A stretch of DNA of 64,000 bases from Azohydromonas caseinilytica (GTDB taxonomy: Bacteria; Pseudomonadota; Gammaproteobacteria; Burkholderiales; Burkholderiaceae_C): the NCBI RefSeq assembly GCF_012927045.1, contig NZ_JABBFW010000005.1, positions 248,001 to 312,000 of the forward strand, given 5' to 3'. Shown piece after piece: positions 16,288 to 25,549 of this stretch. Made by a program: the position numbers and the translations under genes. Under the pieces are notes generated by a model. That model was not told the DNA's origin and ran no database searches. It saw only the letters and a list, made by a program, of their open reading frames with translations. The first letter of the stretch is position 1; every line of letters begins with the position of its first letter.

Positions 16288-18014
16288 GCAGCAAGCACCT
16301 CAAGACCCTGGCCGCATTGGCGGCCCTGAGTGGCGCCGGCGCCGCGCTGGCCGCCGGCGGCGACGTGGGCCAGGCCGCCAAGCAGGCGACCAACTGGACG
16401 GCCATCGCCATGTTCGGCATCTTCGTGGCCGCCACGCTGTGGATCACGAAGTGGGCCGCGGCCAAGACGCGCTCGGCCGCCGACTTCTACACCGCCGGCG
16501 GCGGCATCACCGGCTTCCAGAACGGCCTGGCCATCGCGGGCGACTACATGTCCGCCGCCTCGTTCCTGGGCATCTCCGCGGCCGTGATGGCCACGGGCTA
16601 CGACGGCCTGATCTACTCGATCGGCTTCCTGGTGGGCTGGCCCATCATCACCTTCCTGATGGCCGAGCGGCTGCGCAACCTGGGCAAGTTCACCTTCGCC
16701 GACGTCGCGGGCTACCGCTTCAAGCAGACCCCCATCCGCGCCTTCGCCGCCTCCGGCACGCTGGTGGTGGTGGCCTTCTACCTGATCGCGCAGATGGTCG
16801 GCGCCGGCCAGCTCATCAAGCTGCTGTTCGGCCTGGAGTACTGGATCGCCGTGGTGATTGTGGGCGCGCTGATGATGGTGTACGTGCTCTTCGGCGGCAT
16901 GACGGCCACGACCTGGGTGCAGATCATCAAGGCCGTGCTGCTGCTGTGCGGCGTGAGCTTCATGGCCTTCATGGTGCTGGCGCAGTTCAACTTCAGCCCC
17001 GAGGCGCTGTTCGCCAAGGGCGTGGACGTCAAGACCGCCATCGCCATCGCCGCGGGCAAGACGCCTGAAGAGGCCGCCAAGACCGGCCTGTCCATCATGG
17101 GCCCGGGCGGCTTCGTGAAGGACCCGATCTCCGCGATCAGCTTCGGCATGGCGCTGATGTTCGGCACCGCCGGCCTGCCCCACATCCTGATGCGCTTCTT
17201 CACGGTGCCCGACGCCAAGGAAGCTCGCAAGTCGGTGTTCTGGGCCACGACCTGGATCGGCTACTTCTACGTGCTGATCTTCATCATCGGCTTCGGCGCC
17301 ATCACCCTGGTGCTGACCAACCCCGAGTTCGCCGACGTCGCCAAGGGCGTGATCAAGGGCGGCGCGGGCACGGCCAACATGGCCGCGGTGCTGGTGGCCA
17401 AGTCGGTCGGCGGCGACGTGTTCTTCGGCTTCATCTCGGCCGTGGCCTTCGCCACCATCCTGGCCGTGGTCGCAGGCCTGACGCTGTCGGGCGCCTCGGC
17501 CGTCTCGCACGACCTCTACGCCACGGTGTTCAAGAAGGGCAAGGCCGACAGCGCCGCCGAGCTGCGCGTCTCGCGCATCACCACGCTGTCGCTGGGCCTG
17601 CTGGCCGTGGTGCTGGGCATCGCCTTCGAGAAGCAGAACATCGCCTTCATGGTGAGCCTGGCCTTCGCCATCGCCGCCTCGGCCAACTTCCCCGTGCTCT
17701 TCATGAGCGTGCTGTGGAAGGACTGCACCACCAAGGGCGCCGTGATCGGCGGCTTCCTGGGCCTGATCAGCTCGGTGGCGCTGACGGTGGTGTCGCCCTC
17801 GGTGTGGGAAGTCACGCTGGGCAACCCCAAGGGCTCGGCCTGGTTCCCCTACACCTCGCCGGCGTTGTTCTCGATGGCCATCGGCTTCGTGGGCATCTGG
17901 CTGTTCTCAATCCTGGACCGCAGCGCGCAGGCCACCAAGGAGCGCGCCGACTTCGCGGTGCAGCAGGTGCGTTCCGAAACCGGCCTGGGTGCGGCCGGCG
18001 CCTCGGGCCACTGA
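16284..18014 (+). CDS. actP: Cation/acetate symporter ActP
   Basis: This 576-residue sodium:solute symporter imports acetate and other short monocarboxylates across the inner membrane. A cleavable-looking N-terminal segment ([17 protein letters not shown]) is followed by about 13 transmembrane helices. Family motifs include [44 protein letters not shown] and [24 protein letters not shown]. The gene overlaps DUF485 by four bases and ends at a strong terminator. No acetyl-CoA synthetase gene is adjacent. Regulation may involve the phased array at 15751-15795. Confidence 0.95.
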   Translation: MSSKHLKTLAALAALSGAGAALAAGGDVGQAAKQATNWTAIAMFGIFVAATLWITKWAAAKTRSAADFYTAGGGITGFQNGLAIAGDYMSAASFLGISAAVMATGYDGLIYSIGFLVGWPIITFLMAERLRNLGKFTFADVAGYRFKQTPIRAFAASGTLVVVAFYLIAQMVGAGQLIKLLFGLEYWIAVVIVGALMMVYVLFGGMTATTWVQIIKAVLLLCGVSFMAFMVLAQFNFSPEALFAKGVDVKTAIAIAAGKTPEEAAKTGLSIMGPGGFVKDPISAISFGMALMFGTAGLPHILMRFFTVPDAKEARKSVFWATTWIGYFYVLIFIIGFGAITLVLTNPEFADVAKGVIKGGAGTANMAAVLVAKSVGGDVFFGFISAVAFATILAVVAGLTLSGASAVSHDLYATVFKKGKADSAAELRVSRITTLSLGLLAVVLGIAFEKQNIAFMVSLAFAIAASANFPVLFMSVLWKDCTTKGAVIGGFLGLISSVALTVVSPSVWEVTLGNPKGSAWFPYTSPALFSMAIGFVGIWLFSILDRSAQATKERADFAVQQVRSETGLGAAGASGH

Positions 18015-18321
18015 GCCTGACGCATCTCCCGGCGGGGCCACGGTCCCGCCGGCACGACAAGGCAAAGGCCGGGTTCTACCCGGCCTTTTTTCATGGTGCG
18101 CGCGCCGCGCGTGTAACAGCGCCGATGTCACAAAGCACGGCAACGCTGACCATGGCTACAGTCATATGACAAGCAGTGCCAAGAAGCAACGAGAGGTTAT
18201 GTTGCACTGCAATAGACAATCAAACGTTTCCTGTGTCTCAATATGAATCCAAGGGAACACCACGGAGTGAGAGCGGGCGCGGTACCGAGGGCTGCGCCGC
18301 TTCGGGGACAAAGAGGGAGCC
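18015..18321. other. Intergenic region, 307 bp, terminator plus leader of the Tad locus
   Basis: The left part holds the actP terminator. The remaining 230 bases lead into the Tad-locus histidine kinase gene. The region is relatively AT-rich and has a TTGCACTGCAA palindrome (18202-18212), but no convincing -35/-10 pair. No gene is seen. Confidence 0.5.
18064..18091 (+). terminator. Rho-independent terminator after actP
   Basis: A 10-bp stem AAAGGCCGGG / CCCGGCCTTT with a five-base loop TTCTA is followed by a T-tract. It lies 50 bases after the actP stop. Confidence 0.92.
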
Positions 18322-19986
18322 ATGCCGAGCGCCGAGGGGACGTCCCCATCCGCAGTCATCGAGCCGCCTGAATCGCAGCAGCGCCTGCCGCAACGCTCGC
18401 GCCAAGCGCTGCTGCGCCATGTCGCCGGCACGCGGGCACTGCTGGGACTCAGCGCCGGGCTGACGCTGTTGCCGGCGGTCCAGAACCCGCTGGCGTCGTT
18501 GCTGCTGCTGATCTATGCGGCCGGCGCGTTGCTGTTGCTGCTGTTGACGCTGCGCGGCTGGCCGCTGGCGCAATGGCGGATGTGGCTGTGGGCGGACGCC
18601 CTCATGCTGCTGCTGGCGAGCCGGCTGCTGGCGCAGCCCATGGCAGCACTGACGGTGCTGCCGGTGGTGGCTCTGGCCCTGTTGTGGGGCCTTCGCTCCG
18701 CAGCGGTGCTGGCGCTGGCTTGTGCCTCGGCGCTGTGGCTGGTGGCGTACAGCGGCGGCCATCCGGTGGCGCTGACCGCCCCGCTGCTGCTGCTGACGCT
18801 GGGCCCGGCCGTGGCCCTGCTCACCCGCCCGGGCTCGGCATTGCGCGAACGCCAGCGGCTGGTGGCGGACTTTGCCGAACAAGCCAACCCGCGGCGCGGG
18901 CTGCAGCGCCAGGTCGCGGTGCTGCTGGAACTGCTGGGGACACGCTTCGGACTGCAGCGGGCATTGCTGGACCTGCCCGGCCCCGAACCGCGCGTGTTCT
19001 GCTGGATGCCGGGAGGCGACGTGCACGTGCTGGAGCAAGAGGCACTGCAGCACTGGCGCGCGCAGCGCGCGGCGCTGCCCGACGGCATGGGCTGCGTGGT
19101 CAGCGCCGAGCCCCTGGTTTCAGTGCGCGCTTTCGATCCAGCCAGCGGTGCACCGGGCAGCGCGCTGCACCCGGGCGCCTGCCGCGTGCTGCTGAGTGCC
19201 GGGGCGCAAAGCTTGTGGATGCCGCTGCACAGCTACGGCCGCACCCAAGGACAGCTGTGCCTGCTGCGCCAGGAGCCTGCCTTCAGCGGCGCGGACCTGC
19301 GCTGGCTGCATGCGCTCATGCGCGACTTGCTCCCCCTGCTGGAGCGTGCCGACCTGCTGGAGCAACTGCAGGACGAAACCACCGCGCGCGAGCGCGAGCG
19401 CATCGGGCGCGACCTGCACGACAGCGCGGTGCAGCCCTATCTGGGCTTGAAGTACGGCCTGGAAGCGTTGGCACGCATGGCCGGACCGGACAACCCGGTG
19501 AGCCCGCAGATCGCCCAACTGGTGCAGATGACCAACGACGAATTGCAGACGCTGCGCGACGTGGTCAGCGGGCTGCGCCGTGGCCAGGCCCTTGACGCCA
19601 GCGCCAGCGCGCTGGCGGCGCTGCAGCGCCAGGCGCAGCGCTTCGAGGCGCTGTACGGGCTCAAGGTCGAAGTGCAGTTGCCGGCCCAGGACCCGCCGCT
19701 GCGCGGCAGCCTGGCCAAGGCGTTGCTGCACCTGTTCAACGAAGCGCTGACCAACGTGCGCCGCCACACGCAGGCCACCGTGGTCACGGTGCAGTTCGAC
19801 GTTCAGCCCGAGCAGCTGTGCATGCGCGTCAGCAACGACCGTGGCGGCCATGCGCCGGCACGGCCCTTCACACCACGCTCCCTCAGCGAGCGCGCCCACG
19901 AGTTCGGTGGCCACGTGACGGTGACCCAGCCGCCGGGCTGCACCGAGGTGGCCATCACGCTGCCATTGATAGGAAGTCCCGCATGA
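18322..19986 (+). CDS. Sensor histidine kinase of the Tad pilus locus (HisKA_3/HATPase)
   Basis: This 554-residue membrane kinase has an N-terminal half with about five hydrophobic helices between residues 35 and 170 (for example LASLLLLIYAAGALLLLLL). A GAF-like region of about 170 residues follows. The dimerisation helix is RERERIGRDLHDSAVQPYLGLKYGLEAL with His366. The ATPase domain has the N-box LFNEALTNVRRHTQA. The G1 box reads VSNDRGGH instead of the usual DnGxG, a weak match that may lower ATP binding. GGGAG precedes the ATG. It overlaps the next response regulator gene by ATGA and heads the pilus locus, which it probably regulates. Confidence 0.88.
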   Translation: MPSAEGTSPSAVIEPPESQQRLPQRSRQALLRHVAGTRALLGLSAGLTLLPAVQNPLASLLLLIYAAGALLLLLLTLRGWPLAQWRMWLWADALMLLLASRLLAQPMAALTVLPVVALALLWGLRSAAVLALACASALWLVAYSGGHPVALTAPLLLLTLGPAVALLTRPGSALRERQRLVADFAEQANPRRGLQRQVAVLLELLGTRFGLQRALLDLPGPEPRVFCWMPGGDVHVLEQEALQHWRAQRAALPDGMGCVVSAEPLVSVRAFDPASGAPGSALHPGACRVLLSAGAQSLWMPLHSYGRTQGQLCLLRQEPAFSGADLRWLHALMRDLLPLLERADLLEQLQDETTARERERIGRDLHDSAVQPYLGLKYGLEALARMAGPDNPVSPQIAQLVQMTNDELQTLRDVVSGLRRGQALDASASALAALQRQAQRFEALYGLKVEVQLPAQDPPLRGSLAKALLHLFNEALTNVRRHTQATVVTVQFDVQPEQLCMRVSNDRGGHAPARPFTPRSLSERAHEFGGHVTVTQPPGCTEVAITLPLIGSPA

Positions 19987-20732
19987 GTTCCCCCGCCTCC
20001 ACGGCCGCCCGGCCGATCCGCGTGCTGCTGACCGACGACCACGCCCTGGTGCTGTGGGGCCTGCGCCAGCTCATCGACAGCGCCCAGCCGCGCATGCAGG
20101 TCGTGGGCACCGCCACCAGCACGCGCGAGCTCATGGCCCATCCCGCGCTGTCCGAGACCGACCTGGTGCTGCTGGACCTGGGCTTGCCCGACGGCAATCC
20201 GATGGAATGCATCCGCCAGCTCACGAACAAGAAGCTCAAGGTGCTGGTGCTCACCGGCAACCTCAACGTCGCGCAGCACATGGAAGCGGTCAAGCAAGGC
20301 GCGCGCGGGGTGGTGCTCAAGTCGCACTCCACCGAGCTGCTGCTGCGCGCCGTCGAACGCGTGCACGCCGGCGAGGTGTGGGTGGACCGCGCGCTCATGG
20401 CGCAACTGCTGGGCCAGATCTCCGGTGCGCCTGCGCCGGCGTCGGCGCCCGCGGCCCCCACGCCGCAGAGCGAACAGGCACAGCGCATCGCCTCGCTCAC
20501 GCCCAAGGAACGCCAGGTGGTGCAGGCCGTGGTGCAGCACCGCGGCGCCAAGAGCCTGATCGTGGCCGAGACGCTGTCCATGAGCGAGCACACGCTGCGC
20601 AACCACCTCACCGTCATTTACAGCAAGCTCAATGTGCACGGCCGGCTTGAGCTCTATGCCTATGCACTGGAGCATGGGCTGGCGCAACCGCCCGCCTCCA
20701 ACACCGCGCCCGCCGACATGAACCTGGGCTGA
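19983..20732 (+). CDS. LuxR/NarL-family response regulator of the Tad locus
   Basis: This 249-residue protein has a receiver domain with DD near residue 18, phospho-acceptor Asp65 in LVLLDLGLPDG, Thr in VLVLTGN and Lys in VVLKSHS. An Ala/Pro linker with AP repeats and a C-terminal LuxR-type helix-turn-helix (LTPKERQVVQAVVQHRGAKSLIVAETLSMSEHTLRNHL) follow. Its ATG overlaps the kinase stop, so it is the cognate partner. It most likely controls the flp promoter some 900 bases downstream. About 200 bases separate it from the next receiver gene. Confidence 0.9.
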   Translation: MSSPASTAARPIRVLLTDDHALVLWGLRQLIDSAQPRMQVVGTATSTRELMAHPALSETDLVLLDLGLPDGNPMECIRQLTNKKLKVLVLTGNLNVAQHMEAVKQGARGVVLKSHSTELLLRAVERVHAGEVWVDRALMAQLLGQISGAPAPASAPAAPTPQSEQAQRIASLTPKERQVVQAVVQHRGAKSLIVAETLSMSEHTLRNHLTVIYSKLNVHGRLELYAYALEHGLAQPPASNTAPADMNLG

Positions 20733-20947
20733 GCCGCTGCCTCCTGAGCGTGCCGACGCACCGTCGCGCCGGCGTCCAAGGACATGCGCGGTGCAGGCGC
20801 GCAGCCTGCACAGCACGCCTGGGCACGGACCCAGGACAAAACTCCATCCCATTCCAGTTGCATTGACCCTGTTGCTGTCCGGCCCGCAGCCCTAGGGTTC
20901 ACGTTGAGGGCATGTCAAGGGGGCATGCCCATCAACGGGAGGCCTGC

Positions 20948-21418
20948 ATGCCCCTTCAACCGTCCACCAGCGTCTTGGTGGTGGATGACCAGCCCAGCAT
21001 CCGCACTGGCCTGAGGCTGCTGATCGACTCCGAGCGTCCGCGCCTGTACAGCGCCGGCAGTGCCGGCTGCACCGCCGAGGCGCTGGCCTTGGCGCGCTGC
21101 CTGCGTCCCGAACTGGTGCTTCTGGACGCAGACCTGGGTGGCGAGGACGGCTTGGCGCTCATTCCGATGCTGCAGCGCGTGGCCACCTGCCAAGTGGTGG
21201 TGCTGACGAGCACAGCAACGCTGCCCGTGCGCCAACGCGCGCTGCAGCTCGGTGCCCGCGCCTGCCTTTCCAAAACCGTGCCCGGTGCCGAGCTGCTGGC
21301 TTGTTTGCTGGCAACCATCCCCCTGAATGGGGGGGGCGCTTTGTCCTGCCTCCCAGGGAGCCAACTCCTGGGCGACACAGGCAAGTCCTCTGATGCCGGC
21401 CACGCAGGTGTTGCATAG
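20948..21418 (+). CDS. Receiver-only response regulator
   Basis: This 156-residue protein consists of one receiver domain with no recognisable output domain. It has the acidic pair in LVVDDQPS, phospho-acceptor Asp60 in LVLLDADLGGEDG, VVLTSTA, and Lys in CLSKTVPG. The last 40 residues (IPLNGGGALSCLPGSQ...) are low in structure. GGGAGG at 20937 gives the start at 20948. It may modulate phosphotransfer between the adjacent kinase and regulator or act by protein contact on the pilus machinery. It lies directly upstream of the flp genes. Confidence 0.85.
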   Translation: MPLQPSTSVLVVDDQPSIRTGLRLLIDSERPRLYSAGSAGCTAEALALARCLRPELVLLDADLGGEDGLALIPMLQRVATCQVVVLTSTATLPVRQRALQLGARACLSKTVPGAELLACLLATIPLNGGGALSCLPGSQLLGDTGKSSDAGHAGVA

Positions 21419-21642
21419 ATTTACTTTCATGGCAACGCGATACAAAAGCTGGCCTCCGACGCGTCCCCAGGCAAGGAACGCAGCGACCGGGGACGAGGCT
21501 CGATGGCCTCACCAGCTGGCGCTTGCCACGCTGCAATGCCTGGAGCCGCCGTGTGTGCGGTTGCAGCTGCAACCCGATCTCAACCCGCTAGGGGAGAGGT
21601 AGAGCCGGCAACGGCATGTCTTGCAACAGGAAGGGAAGCACC
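21419..21642. other. Leader region before the flp array, 224 bp
   Basis: This non-coding stretch must contain the main pilin promoter. One possible -35/-10 pair, TTTACT (21420) and TACAAA (21441) with a 15-base spacer, is poor. A weak sigma-54-like GG-N10-GC also occurs. Neither is convincing. Confidence 0.4.
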
Positions 21643-21819
21643 ATGGAACTGATCCGTCACATCAAGGACTTCGTGCGTGAGGAAGACGGCGTGACTGCCA
21701 TCGAATACGCACTCGTGGCCTCGCTCATCGCCCTGGCCGCGGCCACGGCCATGAGTGGCCTGGGCACCAAGCTCGGCCAGATGTTCACGGCCATCGGCAA
21801 CAAGCTCGTGACGACCTGA
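21643..21819 (+). CDS. flp: Flp-type pilin, copy 1
   Basis: This 58-residue type IVb prepilin starts MELIRHIKDFVREEDG. TadV-type peptidase should cut after the Gly in EEDG|VTAIEY, with Glu at +5 and Tyr at +6 as in all Flp pilins, leaving a mature protein of about 42 residues. A 20-residue hydrophobic helix follows (ALVASLIALAAATAMSGLG). GGAAG lies before the ATG. It is the first of four near-identical tandem copies and probably a major structural subunit of the pilus. Confidence 0.95.
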   Translation: MELIRHIKDFVREEDGVTAIEYALVASLIALAAATAMSGLGTKLGQMFTAIGNKLVTT

Positions 21820-21967
21820 GCAGCTCCGGCTGCGGCACCGCGGCGGAGCCCATATCCGCTGCAGACCACGTCCACCGCGACGCGTTCCGCTGCCACAGCG
21901 CTCCTGCCCACCAGGGACGAGCCGTGGCGGCGCAGCAAGCGGTCTCTGCACCGTCAGGAAAGACACC

Positions 21968-22144
21968 ATGAACCTGATCCAACACCTCAAGAACTTCGTT
22001 CGCGAAGAAGACGGCGTGACCGCCATCGAGTACGCGCTGGTGGCCTCGCTCATCGCGCTGGCCGCTGCCACGGCCATGAGCGGCCTGGGTACCAAGCTGG
22101 GCCAGATGTTCACCGCCATCGGCAACAAGCTGGTGACGACCTGA
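21968..22144 (+). CDS. flp: Flp-type pilin, copy 2
   Basis: This 58-residue prepilin starts MNLIQHLKNFVREEDG. From the cleavage site onward it is identical to copy 1 (VTAIEYALVASLIALAAATA... to GNKLVTT), so the two mature pilins are the same protein. Only the leader differs. The 148-base gap before it contains AGGAAAGACACC as ribosome binding site. The gene is too short for many gene finders. Confidence 0.95.
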   Translation: MNLIQHLKNFVREEDGVTAIEYALVASLIALAAATAMSGLGTKLGQMFTAIGNKLVTT

Positions 22145-22188
22145 GCAAGCCACCCCGTAACGATCCCTTCAGGACAAGAGAAGACGCC

Positions 22189-22365
22189 ATGCAGCTGCTG
22201 CAGAGCATCAAGGGCTTCGTGCGCGAAGAAGACGGCGTGACCGCCATCGAGTACGCGCTGGTGGCCTCGCTCATCGCGCTGGCCGCCACCGTGGCCATGA
22301 GCGGCCTGGGTACCAAGCTGGGCCAGTTCTTCACCGCGATCGGCAACAAGCTCGTGACTACCTGA
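22189..22365 (+). CDS. flp: Flp-type pilin, copy 3
   Basis: This 58-residue prepilin starts MQLLQSIKGFVREEDG. The mature part differs from copies 1 and 2 by AATVAM for AAATAM and by Phe in GQFFTAIGNK, a change in the C-terminal part that could alter subunit packing. It lies only 44 bases after copy 2. The upstream sequence AGGACAAGAGAAGACGCC contains the ribosome binding site. Confidence 0.95.
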   Translation: MQLLQSIKGFVREEDGVTAIEYALVASLIALAATVAMSGLGTKLGQFFTAIGNKLVTT

Positions 22366-22521
22366 GGCACAGGCTTGCCGCAGCGGGCCTGTCCCACGGA
22401 CACGGCCCGCATCTGCGGTACGCCACATGGCAGCGCGGCATGTCAGCGCCGCCGCGTTCGCCGGCTCCACAGGCGTAGAGACAGCGCTGCAAACAGTCCC
22501 TTCACCAGGAGAAAAGACGCC

Positions 22522-22698
22522 ATGAACCTGATTCGACACCTCAAGGCCTTGGCCCGCGAGGAAGATGGCGTGACCGCCATCGAGTACGCGCTGGTGGCCT
22601 CGCTCATCGCGCTGGCCGCAACCGTGGCCATGAGCGGCCTGGGTACCAAGCTGGGCCAGATGTTCGATGCCCTCGGCAACAAGCTCGTGACGACCTGA
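22522..22698 (+). CDS. flp: Flp-type pilin, copy 4
   Basis: This 58-residue prepilin starts MNLIRHLKALAREEDG. The mature part has AATVAM like copy 3 but GQMFDALGNK near the C-terminus, adding an acidic Asp. It is the most divergent copy and could be a minor pilin. AGGAGAAAAG precedes the ATG. The prepilin peptidase gene follows 33 bases later. Confidence 0.95.
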   Translation: MNLIRHLKALAREEDGVTAIEYALVASLIALAATVAMSGLGTKLGQMFDALGNKLVTT

Positions 22699-22731
22699 TC
22701 CCGTCCGGCACTCCTGCGCGCGAGGCGTTCC

Positions 22732-23286
22732 ATGACACTGCAACTGCTGTCGTTGACCATGCTGGCGGCCCTGCTTCTGCTTGCCGCCGCGAGCGACGTG
22801 CGCAGCCGGCGCATTCCCAACATGCTGGTGGTGTACGGCATGTCCCTGGCACTGTGCTTCCATGGCCTGGCTCCCAGCGGTACGGAGCTGTTCCCGAGCA
22901 GCACCTCGGGCCTCGTGCCGGCGCTCGCAGGCGGCCTCACCGGGCTGGCGCTGTTCCTGCCGCTGTACATCCTGCGCACCCTGGGTGCCGGTGACGTCAA
23001 GCTGCTGGCCATGGTGGGCACCTGGCTGGGTACGCAGGGCGTGCTCTATGCCGCGTTCTGGACCCTTCTGGCCGGAGGCGTGCTGGCCCTGGGCATGGCC
23101 ATGGCCACCGGGGTGCTGCGCCAGGTGGGACGCAACATGGCGCGCCTGCTCGGCTCGATGGCCATGCGCGCGGGCTCCGCCGGACTGCTGCTGCAGCCCA
23201 AGGCGCAGACCACCGGACGGCTGCCCTATGCGGTGGCCATCGCCATCGGAACCACTGTGGAACTGATTCGGCTGTTGTCGGTTTGA
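22732..23286 (+). CDS. tadV: Flp prepilin peptidase TadV/CpaA (A24 aspartic peptidase)
   Basis: This 184-residue membrane protease cuts the leader peptides of the Flp pilins and pseudopilins. The two catalytic aspartates are in AASDVRSRRIPN (about Asp22) and in the GxGD motif LGAGDVKLLAMVG (about Asp88). Five or six hydrophobic helices are visible. It lacks the N-methyltransferase domain and Cys cluster of PilD-type enzymes, as expected for TadV. GAGG six bases before the ATG supports the start. It directly follows the pilin array. Confidence 0.92.
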   Translation: MTLQLLSLTMLAALLLLAAASDVRSRRIPNMLVVYGMSLALCFHGLAPSGTELFPSSTSGLVPALAGGLTGLALFLPLYILRTLGAGDVKLLAMVGTWLGTQGVLYAAFWTLLAGGVLALGMAMATGVLRQVGRNMARLLGSMAMRAGSAGLLLQPKAQTTGRLPYAVAIAIGTTVELIRLLSV

Positions 23287-23308
23287 AGGCCTTCACTGGA
23301 GAGCCCAC

Positions 23309-24634
23309 ATGCCTGCCGCCATCTTCTCCCTGGACGAGCTGCCCTCGGCGCTGCCCAAGAACCTGCCTGCCGCGCCCCAGCGCGTGCAGGACACGGGGCT
23401 GCCGCCCACGCTGCTGTCCGAGCTCGTGCTCAAGGCGATGCAGCAGCACGGACTGAACGCGTTGCGCGACCTCTCGCGCCATCTCAAGCTCGGCACGCTG
23501 CTGCTGGATACGGTACTGGGCCAGTTGCGCCGCGAAGCCCTGGTGGAAGTGCAGCATCGCGGCACCCTGGCCGGCGATGTGAGTTTCCAGCTCACCCAGG
23601 CCGGGCGTGCGCGGGCCGCCGAGGCATTGACACGCAACCTCTACAGCGGCCCCGCCCCCGTGCCGCTGTCGGCCTATGTGGAACGGGTGCAGGCGCAGAG
23701 CGTGGCCGACATGGGTCTCACGCGTGAGCGCTTCGAGCAGGCCATGGCGTCAGTGGTCATGCGCCCGGAGCTGCGCGAGCAACTGGGCGCGGCCATGAAC
23801 TCACGCCGCGCCAAGCTGCTGTACGGCCCGCCCGGCGCCGGCAAGACCTTCCTGTGCGAACGCATGGCCTCGCTGCTGCAGGGCGCGGTGGCCGTGCCCT
23901 ACGCGGTGGAGGTGCACGGCGAAATCATCCACGTGTTCGACGAACTGGTGCACCGGCCACTGGCCGAGGCCGCTGCGGACCATGGCGCTCTGTACGACAC
24001 GCGCCGCGGAGACGCCCGCTGGGTGCTGTGCGAGCGTCCGGTGGTGATCACCGGCGGTGAGCTCACGCTGGAGATGCTGGACCTGGTGTTCGACCAGCGC
24101 GCGGGCTTCTACCACGCGCCGCCGCACTTCAAGGCCAACAACGGCCTGCTGCTGGTGGACGACCTCGGGCGCCAGATCGTCACGCCACGCCAGTTGCTCA
24201 ACCGCTGGATCGTGCCGATGGAGCAGCAGCACGACTACCTGACGCTGCGCAACGGCATCAAGTTCCGCATTCCCTTCGACAGCCTGCTGTTCTTCTCGAC
24301 CAACCTGCGTCCTGAAGAGCTGGGCGACGAGGCGTTTCTGCGTCGCATCGGCTACAAGATCTTCGTTGGCCCCGTCCCGCCCGAGGACTATCGCCACATC
24401 CTGCGCCAGAGTTGCGAGCAGTTCGGCGTGCCCTACGACGACACGGCCTTCGAGCGGCTGCTGCACGAGATGCACCAGCCCGAAGGCCGGCCGCTGATGC
24501 CCTGCTATCCGCGTGACCTGGTCAGCCAGATCGTGGATTTCGCCCGCTACAACGGGCTCAAGCCCGAGCTCAGTCCGAAGCTGATGAAGTGGGCTTGGCG
24601 CAACTACTTCGCCACCGGGGCGGCCTGGGCTTGA
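23309..24634 (+). CDS. AAA-type ATPase of unknown role in the Tad locus
   Basis: This 441-residue soluble protein has an N-terminal winged-helix-like part (about 30-105, LSELVLKAMQQHGLNALRDLSRHLKLGTLLLDTVLGQLRREALVEV). The AAA core has Walker A GPPGAGKT (173-180), Walker B LLLVDDLG (about 280-287), a sensor-like FFSTNLRP and FLRRIGYKI where an arginine finger may lie. It is not TadA or TadZ, which are present separately. It sits between tadV and cpaB, in the same direction and with small gaps, so it is probably part of the pilus operon. It may remodel a pilus component or regulate assembly; homologues are not in the classical tad set. Confidence 0.8.
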   Translation: MPAAIFSLDELPSALPKNLPAAPQRVQDTGLPPTLLSELVLKAMQQHGLNALRDLSRHLKLGTLLLDTVLGQLRREALVEVQHRGTLAGDVSFQLTQAGRARAAEALTRNLYSGPAPVPLSAYVERVQAQSVADMGLTRERFEQAMASVVMRPELREQLGAAMNSRRAKLLYGPPGAGKTFLCERMASLLQGAVAVPYAVEVHGEIIHVFDELVHRPLAEAAADHGALYDTRRGDARWVLCERPVVITGGELTLEMLDLVFDQRAGFYHAPPHFKANNGLLLVDDLGRQIVTPRQLLNRWIVPMEQQHDYLTLRNGIKFRIPFDSLLFFSTNLRPEELGDEAFLRRIGYKIFVGPVPPEDYRHILRQSCEQFGVPYDDTAFERLLHEMHQPEGRPLMPCYPRDLVSQIVDFARYNGLKPELSPKLMKWAWRNYFATGAAWA

Positions 24635-24679
24635 GCCCTGCCGCATCCAGCGCACACACCGCACACCGGAGGAAAAGAC

Positions 24680-25549
24680 ATGGGCGGAAACAAGCGAGGC
24701 CTCACGATGCTGGCCGTGGCGCTGGTGGCGGGGTTGCTGGCTGCACTGTTCGCGGCCCGATGGCTGAGCACGCAATCCGTGGGCGGAGGCCGCATCGTCG
24801 TGGCGGCGCTGGACGTGGAGGTTGGCGCCAAGATCGGGCCGGAGGCGCTCAAGACGGTCGAATGGCCGCGCGGCAGCGAGCCTCCCGGCGCCTTCGACGA
24901 CCCCGCCAAGTTGCAAGGCCGTGTCGCACGCTCCTCGCTGACCCGCGGGGAGCCCGTGCTGGAGGGCAAGCTCGCGCCCGTGGGCACCAAGGGCGGGCTC
25001 TCGGCCGTGGTGCAGGAGGGCAAGCGTGCCATGACCGTGCGCGTCAACGACGTCGTCGGTGTGGCCGGCTTTGCGCTGCCGGGCAACTACGTGGACATCA
25101 TGGTCAACACGCAGAACCAGCAGCAGGGCAGCGAGTCGCGTGATGCGCAGGACAAGGCCATCAGCAAGATCGTGCTGGAGCGCATCCTGGTGCTGGCCGT
25201 GGCGCAGGAAGCCAACCGCGATGACACCAAGCCCAAGGTCGTCAACGCCGTGACGCTGGAGCTCACGCCCGACCAGGCCGAGAAGCTCGACCTCGCGCGC
25301 AGCGTGGGCACGCTCTCGCTGGTACTGCGCAATCAGGTCGATCCGCAACCCGGTGGCACTGCCGGTGCAACCAAGGACTCTTTGTTGCAGACTGTATCCA
25401 CCGCGGCGCCAGTGGTGGTGCCGCGTCCGGTACAGGTCGCTCCGCGTCGCACGGCGCCGACAGTGGCTGCGCCGGTGCAGGCTCCGGCCCCGGCCCAGCA
25501 GTGCGTCGAGGTCATCCGCGGCACGACCCGCACCAACGAATGCTTCTGA
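24680..25549 (+). CDS. cpaB: Flp pilus assembly protein CpaB/RcpC
   Basis: This 289-residue protein has an N-terminal hydrophobic anchor or signal (LTMLAVALVAGLLAALFAARWL) followed by a SAF/beta-clip domain (IVVAALDVEVGAKIGPEALKTVEWP...) and the RcpC core AMTVRVNDVVGVAGFALPGNYVDIM. The C-terminus is Ala/Pro rich with two Cys residues. CpaB acts in the periplasm and helps the outer-membrane secretin form the pilus exit. CGGAGGAAAAG precedes the ATG. Its stop overlaps the secretin start (TGATG). Confidence 0.93.
   Translation: MGGNKRGLTMLAVALVAGLLAALFAARWLSTQSVGGGRIVVAALDVEVGAKIGPEALKTVEWPRGSEPPGAFDDPAKLQGRVARSSLTRGEPVLEGKLAPVGTKGGLSAVVQEGKRAMTVRVNDVVGVAGFALPGNYVDIMVNTQNQQQGSESRDAQDKAISKIVLERILVLAVAQEANRDDTKPKVVNAVTLELTPDQAEKLDLARSVGTLSLVLRNQVDPQPGGTAGATKDSLLQTVSTAAPVVVPRPVQVAPRRTAPTVAAPVQAPAPAQQCVEVIRGTTRTNECF

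Noticed and set aside
21517-21532. Sigma-54 promoter for flp
   Set aside because: GG-N10-GC spacing is present but the flanking bases fit poorly.
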